Positions 5,664 through 7,883 of a stretch of DNA of 7,883 bases are shown here, piece by piece. The DNA comes from an uncultured Collinsella sp. (GTDB taxonomy: Bacteria > Actinomycetota > Coriobacteriia > Coriobacteriales > Coriobacteriaceae). The translations under genes and the position numbers were made by a program. The notes beneath the pieces are model-generated. The model worked only from the letters and a program-made list of their open reading frames with translations. It was not told where the DNA came from and did no database searches. Each line of letters starts with the position of its first letter. Positions within the stretch are counted from its first letter, which is position 1. The stretch lies in the NCBI GenBank assembly GCA_900554495.1, contig USHR01000084.1:1-7883 (forward strand), in the 5' to 3' direction.

Positions 5664-6692
5664 CTAACCCCGTATGTCCCTAACAGTCGAGCGTTCGACC
5701 AGCGTGCTCGGCACATGAATCGCCTCGATAGACGAGCTCTCTCCAATCGCCGCCTCAAACGCAAGCTTACCGACACCGCGCAAATCAAATCGCAGCGTCG
5801 TCAGCCGATTGTGAGGAACAAGTCCCTCGAGTGCGTCGTCGATACCAACCACGCTCACGTCGTCGGGCACGGACAGGCCCGCGTTCTCGAGCGCGGCGAT
5901 AACGCCCAGCGCCATCTGGTCATTTGCCGCAAGCACGGCAGTCGGCGTCTGCGACCCGCCGGCAAGCACCTCGGCCGCAATCCGCTCGCCCATGGCGTAC
6001 CCACTGTCCGCACTCCAATCGCCACGCAGCATCGGAGCGGCATCGACATGAGCACGACCCAGCGTATCGCGCCAACCGGCCTCACGAAAACGCGAGGAAA
6101 TCGAGTTTTCCGGACCCGCCACAAACCGCATATTCGAGTGACCATGTTCCAGCAGATAATTGGTCAACAGCTCGCACGAACCATACTGGTCGGAGTCGAT
6201 CGTCGTGCAGCGCGGATGCGCATACATGGACAGGATGACCGTTCGCACTCCCGGCTGGGGAACAAACTCCTCAAAATCGGGAGCCATGCGGTTCATGTTG
6301 AGAATCATGCCGTCGACGGGTCGCTCGACCATGCGGCGCGAGGCATCGGCAAGTGCATAGGGCTTGTCGCCGCCCATCTCGATCATAGTGACGGCAAAAT
6401 CATGCTCGCGCGCCGCTTGCATGATACCCTCGAGCGTCGCCAGGTTACCGACACGTGTGATGTTGTACATGCACAGGCCAATAGAACGATACGACCCGCC
6501 GCGCAACGCCGCTCCAGCAAAATTGGGACGAAAGCCCAGCTCTTCCATGGCGGCCAGCACACGCTTGCGCGTCTTTTCCGTCACGTTGGGCATACCGTTG
6601 ACCACGCGAGACACAGTCTGGCGGCTCACGCCAGCGAGCGCCGCAACCTCTGCCGCGCTCGCCGAACGACCATTCCTTGTCTGCTGATCCAT
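5664..6692 (-). CDS. LacI/GalR-family repressor, second paralogue
   Basis: A 342-residue repressor when started at the ATG at 6692. The HTH covers residues 12-31 (SAAEVAALAGVSRQTVSRVV), with recognition helix beginning R24-Q25-T26. GFRPN and a hinge helix with an ALRGG segment follow, then the sugar-sensor domain with NDQMALG and DVSVVGIDD. The sensor closely resembles that of the repressor at 759-1763 (shared VDGM..NMNRM and RGDW stretches), so the two are paralogues and may sense related sugars. The frame stays open to an ATG at 6749, but that start has no ribosome binding site and lies 5 bp from an operator. A GTG at 6701 preceded by GCAGG is a third option; the 6692 start gives a normal N-terminus. 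The gene diverges from the second GH1 gene, and its operator set differs from the first. It probably represses that gene and itself. The inducer is unknown. Confidence 0.86.
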   Translation of the reverse strand: MDQQTRNGRSASAAEVAALAGVSRQTVSRVVNGMPNVTEKTRKRVLAAMEELGFRPNFAGAALRGGSYRSIGLCMYNITRVGNLATLEGIMQAAREHDFAVTMIEMGGDKPYALADASRRMVERPVDGMILNMNRMAPDFEEFVPQPGVRTVILSMYAHPRCTTIDSDQYGSCELLTNYLLEHGHSNMRFVAGPENSISSRFREAGWRDTLGRAHVDAAPMLRGDWSADSGYAMGERIAAEVLAGGSQTPTAVLAANDQMALGVIAALENAGLSVPDDVSVVGIDDALEGLVPHNRLTTLRFDLRGVGKLAFEAAIGESSSIEAIHVPSTLVERSTVRDIRG

Positions 6693-6753
6693 GCCTTCCA
6701 CGCTAACCTGCTTCCCAACTATTCCCCGCGCCCATGGCGCATCGTACATACAT

Positions 6754-6767
6754 TGATAACGTGCTCA
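6754..6767. promoter_or_regulatory. Second-type LacI operator, copy 1
   Basis: TGATAACGTGCTCA shares ACGTGCTCA with the copy at 6886 and is palindromic around ACGT (TGA..ACGT..TCA). It lies 61 bp upstream of the preferred repressor start, consistent with autoregulation. Confidence 0.6.
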
Positions 6768-6814
6768 TGATACCCGAGCCATATACCACAACATGAAAAC
6801 TTCTGTCAATCAAA

Positions 6815-6844
6815 ACCGCTTACCGAACAAATACAACCGTTCGC
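6815..6844 (+). promoter_or_regulatory. Pair of 21-bp-spaced LytTR-like direct repeats upstream of the second GH1 gene
   Basis: ACCGCTTAC (6815-6823) and ACCGTTCGC (6836-6844) start 21 bp apart and face the GH1 gene. They match the recalled LytTR consensus at 7 and 8 of 9 positions. The proximal copy ends 24 bp before the TATACA hexamer, so it would occupy the missing -35 region. Confidence 0.4.
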
Positions 6845-6885
6845 AGCTGTTTGAAGTTGTTTTGTTTCTATACATCCCAGCCGGA

Positions 6886-6899
6886 TGTTAACGTGCTCA
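6886..6899. promoter_or_regulatory. Second-type LacI operator, copy 2
   Basis: TGTTAACGTGCTCA starts 12 bp past the TATACA hexamer, so it would overlap the transcription start region. Its centre lies 132 bp from copy 1 and exactly 22 bp from copy 3. Confidence 0.6.
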
Positions 6900-6907
6900 T
6901 TGTCAAA

Positions 6908-6921
6908 TGTTCATGTGCTCA
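6908..6921. promoter_or_regulatory. Second-type LacI operator, copy 3
   Basis: TGTTCATGTGCTCA is a tandem copy 22 bp after copy 2, sharing TGTT and GTGCTCATT with it. The central CG has become TG, so binding may be weaker. The two-turn spacing would put two dimers on one face of the helix. Confidence 0.5.
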
Positions 6922-7042
6922 TTTTGGTTCTAATCATTTTAAGATAGTGTTTATCGGGCTTTTTCACCGCTGAACGCTAACCAGGGAGCCTCCTGAGCGC
7001 AAACGCACAATATCGAACAGCGAGACGAGAGGATGTATGCAT

Positions 7043-7836
7043 ATGTCTTTGCTAAACCGCGTACAGCAGCTGCCGAAGGGCTTTGTTTGGGGCGCCGCAA
7101 CCGCCGCGTACCAAACGGAAGGTTCCACGAAGGTGGCAGGCAAGGGTAAGACCATGTGGGACGATTACCTTGTCGCCCAGGGTCGCTTTTTGCCCGACCC
7201 GGCCAGTGATTTCTACAACCGCTACGAGGAGGATATCCGCCTTTCTGCCGAGCATGGACTCAACGCCATTCGTGTGTCCATCGCCTGGACCCGCATCTTC
7301 CCCAACGGCGACGATGCCGAACCCCTCGCCGAGGGCGTTAAGCACTACCACGAGCTGTTCGCCTGCTGCAAAAAGTATGGCGTCGAGCCCTATGTGTCCC
7401 TGCATCACTTTGACTCCCCCGCCGCCCTGTTCAACCAGGGCGACTGGCTCAACCGCAAGACCGTCGACGCCTATGTGCGCTATGCCGAGTTCTGCTTCCG
7501 CGAGTTCCGCGAGGTCAAGAATTGGTTCACCATCAACGAGCTCATCAGCCTCTCGCACTCCCAATACATCCAAGGCAACTTCCCGCCCAACCATCACTTT
7601 GATGTGACGAGCGGCATCCAGAGCCAGCACAACGAGCTCGTTGCCCACGCCCGCGCCGTCAACCTGTATAAGGATCTTGACGAGACCGAGCACCTGGGCG
7701 GACGCATTGGCATGGTCAACGTCCTGACGCCGGCATATCCTGCCACCGACTCGCCCGCCGACCAGCACGCCGCCGACCTGTACAACGCCTTCTACACCGA
7801 CTTCATCATGGACGGCGCCTTCCTGGGTCACTACTC
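7043..7836 (+). CDS. GH1 phospho-glycosidase, LacG-like, 3' truncated
   Basis: The first 264 codons of a second family 1 glycoside hydrolase resembling LacG. Visible features are the N-terminal GFVWGAATAAYQTEG block, the PASDFYNRY and SIAWTRIFPNG stretches, the LHHFDSP strand, and the acid/base glutamate E166 in WFTINE. The nucleophile and the phosphate-binding loop are beyond the break, so 6-phospho-galactosidase versus 6-phospho-glucosidase cannot be decided; similarity to LacG favours the former. The GAGG at 7029-7032 lies 10 nt before the ATG at 7043 and only 4 nt before an in-frame ATG at 7037, so I prefer 7043. A normal protein has about 470 residues. Genuine sequence stops at 7836, just after a GHYS-like segment found in LacG proteins. 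The residues CLLYTSPSPRD that follow in frame are translated sequencing adapter. The gene is probably controlled by the divergent repressor. Confidence 0.85.
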
Positions 7837-7883
7837 CTGTCTCTTATACACATCTCCGAGCCCACGAGACTAGCGCTCATCTC
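7837..7883. other. Illumina Nextera adapter contamination
   Basis: Bases 7837-7855 are the 19-bp Tn5 mosaic end (CTGTCTCTTATACACATCT). Bases 7856-7870 (CCGAGCCCACGAGAC) complete the Nextera read-2 adapter. Bases 7871-7878 (TAGCGCTC) sit where the 8-nt i7 index belongs, and ATCTC at 7879-7883 begins the P7 flow-cell sequence. This is library construct, not genome. It must be trimmed, and it truncates the GH1 gene artificially. Confidence 0.98.

Larger units (their letters stand above)
6693..7036. other. Divergent control region of the second repressor and GH1 gene
   Basis: No gene is seen in this stretch. It contains one operator near the repressor start, a pair of 21-bp-phased LytTR-like boxes, a TATACA hexamer (6869-6874) that could be a -10 without a -35, two tandem operators, and a leader of roughly 120 nt with a GAGAGGA ribosome binding site (7027-7033). 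Confidence 0.6.

Noticed and set aside
6693..6749. Upstream ATG at 6749 as the start of the second repressor
   Set aside because: No ribosome binding site, an operator 5 bp upstream, and it adds 19 residues not found at the N-terminus of the paralogue.
7052..7831. Antisense frame across the truncated GH1 gene
   Set aside because: Same Val/Gly/Asp-rich shadow composition as the antisense of lacG.
7838..7873. C-terminus CLLYTSPSPRD of the GH1 frame as real protein
   Set aside because: It is the translation of Nextera adapter; the stop codon lies in the index.

Overview
The window looks like the end of a draft contig from a lactose-fermenting, fairly high-GC Gram-positive gut bacterium. Gene content, the codon preference for G/C at third positions, and the two intergenic palindrome families fit Collinsella or a close Coriobacteriia relative. 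That assignment is recognition, not proof. The last 47 bases are not genomic: they are Illumina Nextera adapter plus an i7 index.

Layout from left to right. Bases 1-205 hold no gene, but contain a 22-bp stem-loop (66-132) and the lacF terminator (146-178). lacF (lactose-type PTS enzyme IIA) reads leftwards at 206-544, preceded by a 214-bp intergenic region with three 21-bp-phased direct repeats. A LacI-family repressor gene reads leftwards at 759-1763. A 357-bp divergent control region follows, with three copies of one operator. lacE (PTS enzyme IICB, 2121-3896) and lacG (6-phospho-beta-galactosidase, 3963-5402) read rightwards and end at a strong terminator (5448-5491). Two copies of an 81-bp-period inverted repeat fill the gap to a second, leftward LacI-family gene (5664-6692). 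A second divergent control region carries three copies of a different operator. A second GH1 gene resembling lacG starts near 7043 and is cut off at 7836 by the adapter.

Together the genes encode PTS lactose uptake and cleavage. LacF passes phosphate to the IIB cysteine of LacE, LacE imports lactose as lactose 6-phosphate, and LacG splits this into galactose 6-phosphate and glucose. The tagatose-6-phosphate genes (lacABCD) are not in the window. Each LacI-type repressor lies divergent to the genes it probably controls and has its own operator set, with one site at its own start, suggesting autoregulation.

The least expected signal is a second layer of sites. Pairs or triplets of an ACCGTTCA-like 9-mer, spaced exactly 21 bp, lie upstream of lacF, lacE and the second lacG-like gene. 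They resemble the direct-repeat boxes of LytTR-family regulators and could place all three transcription units under one activator.
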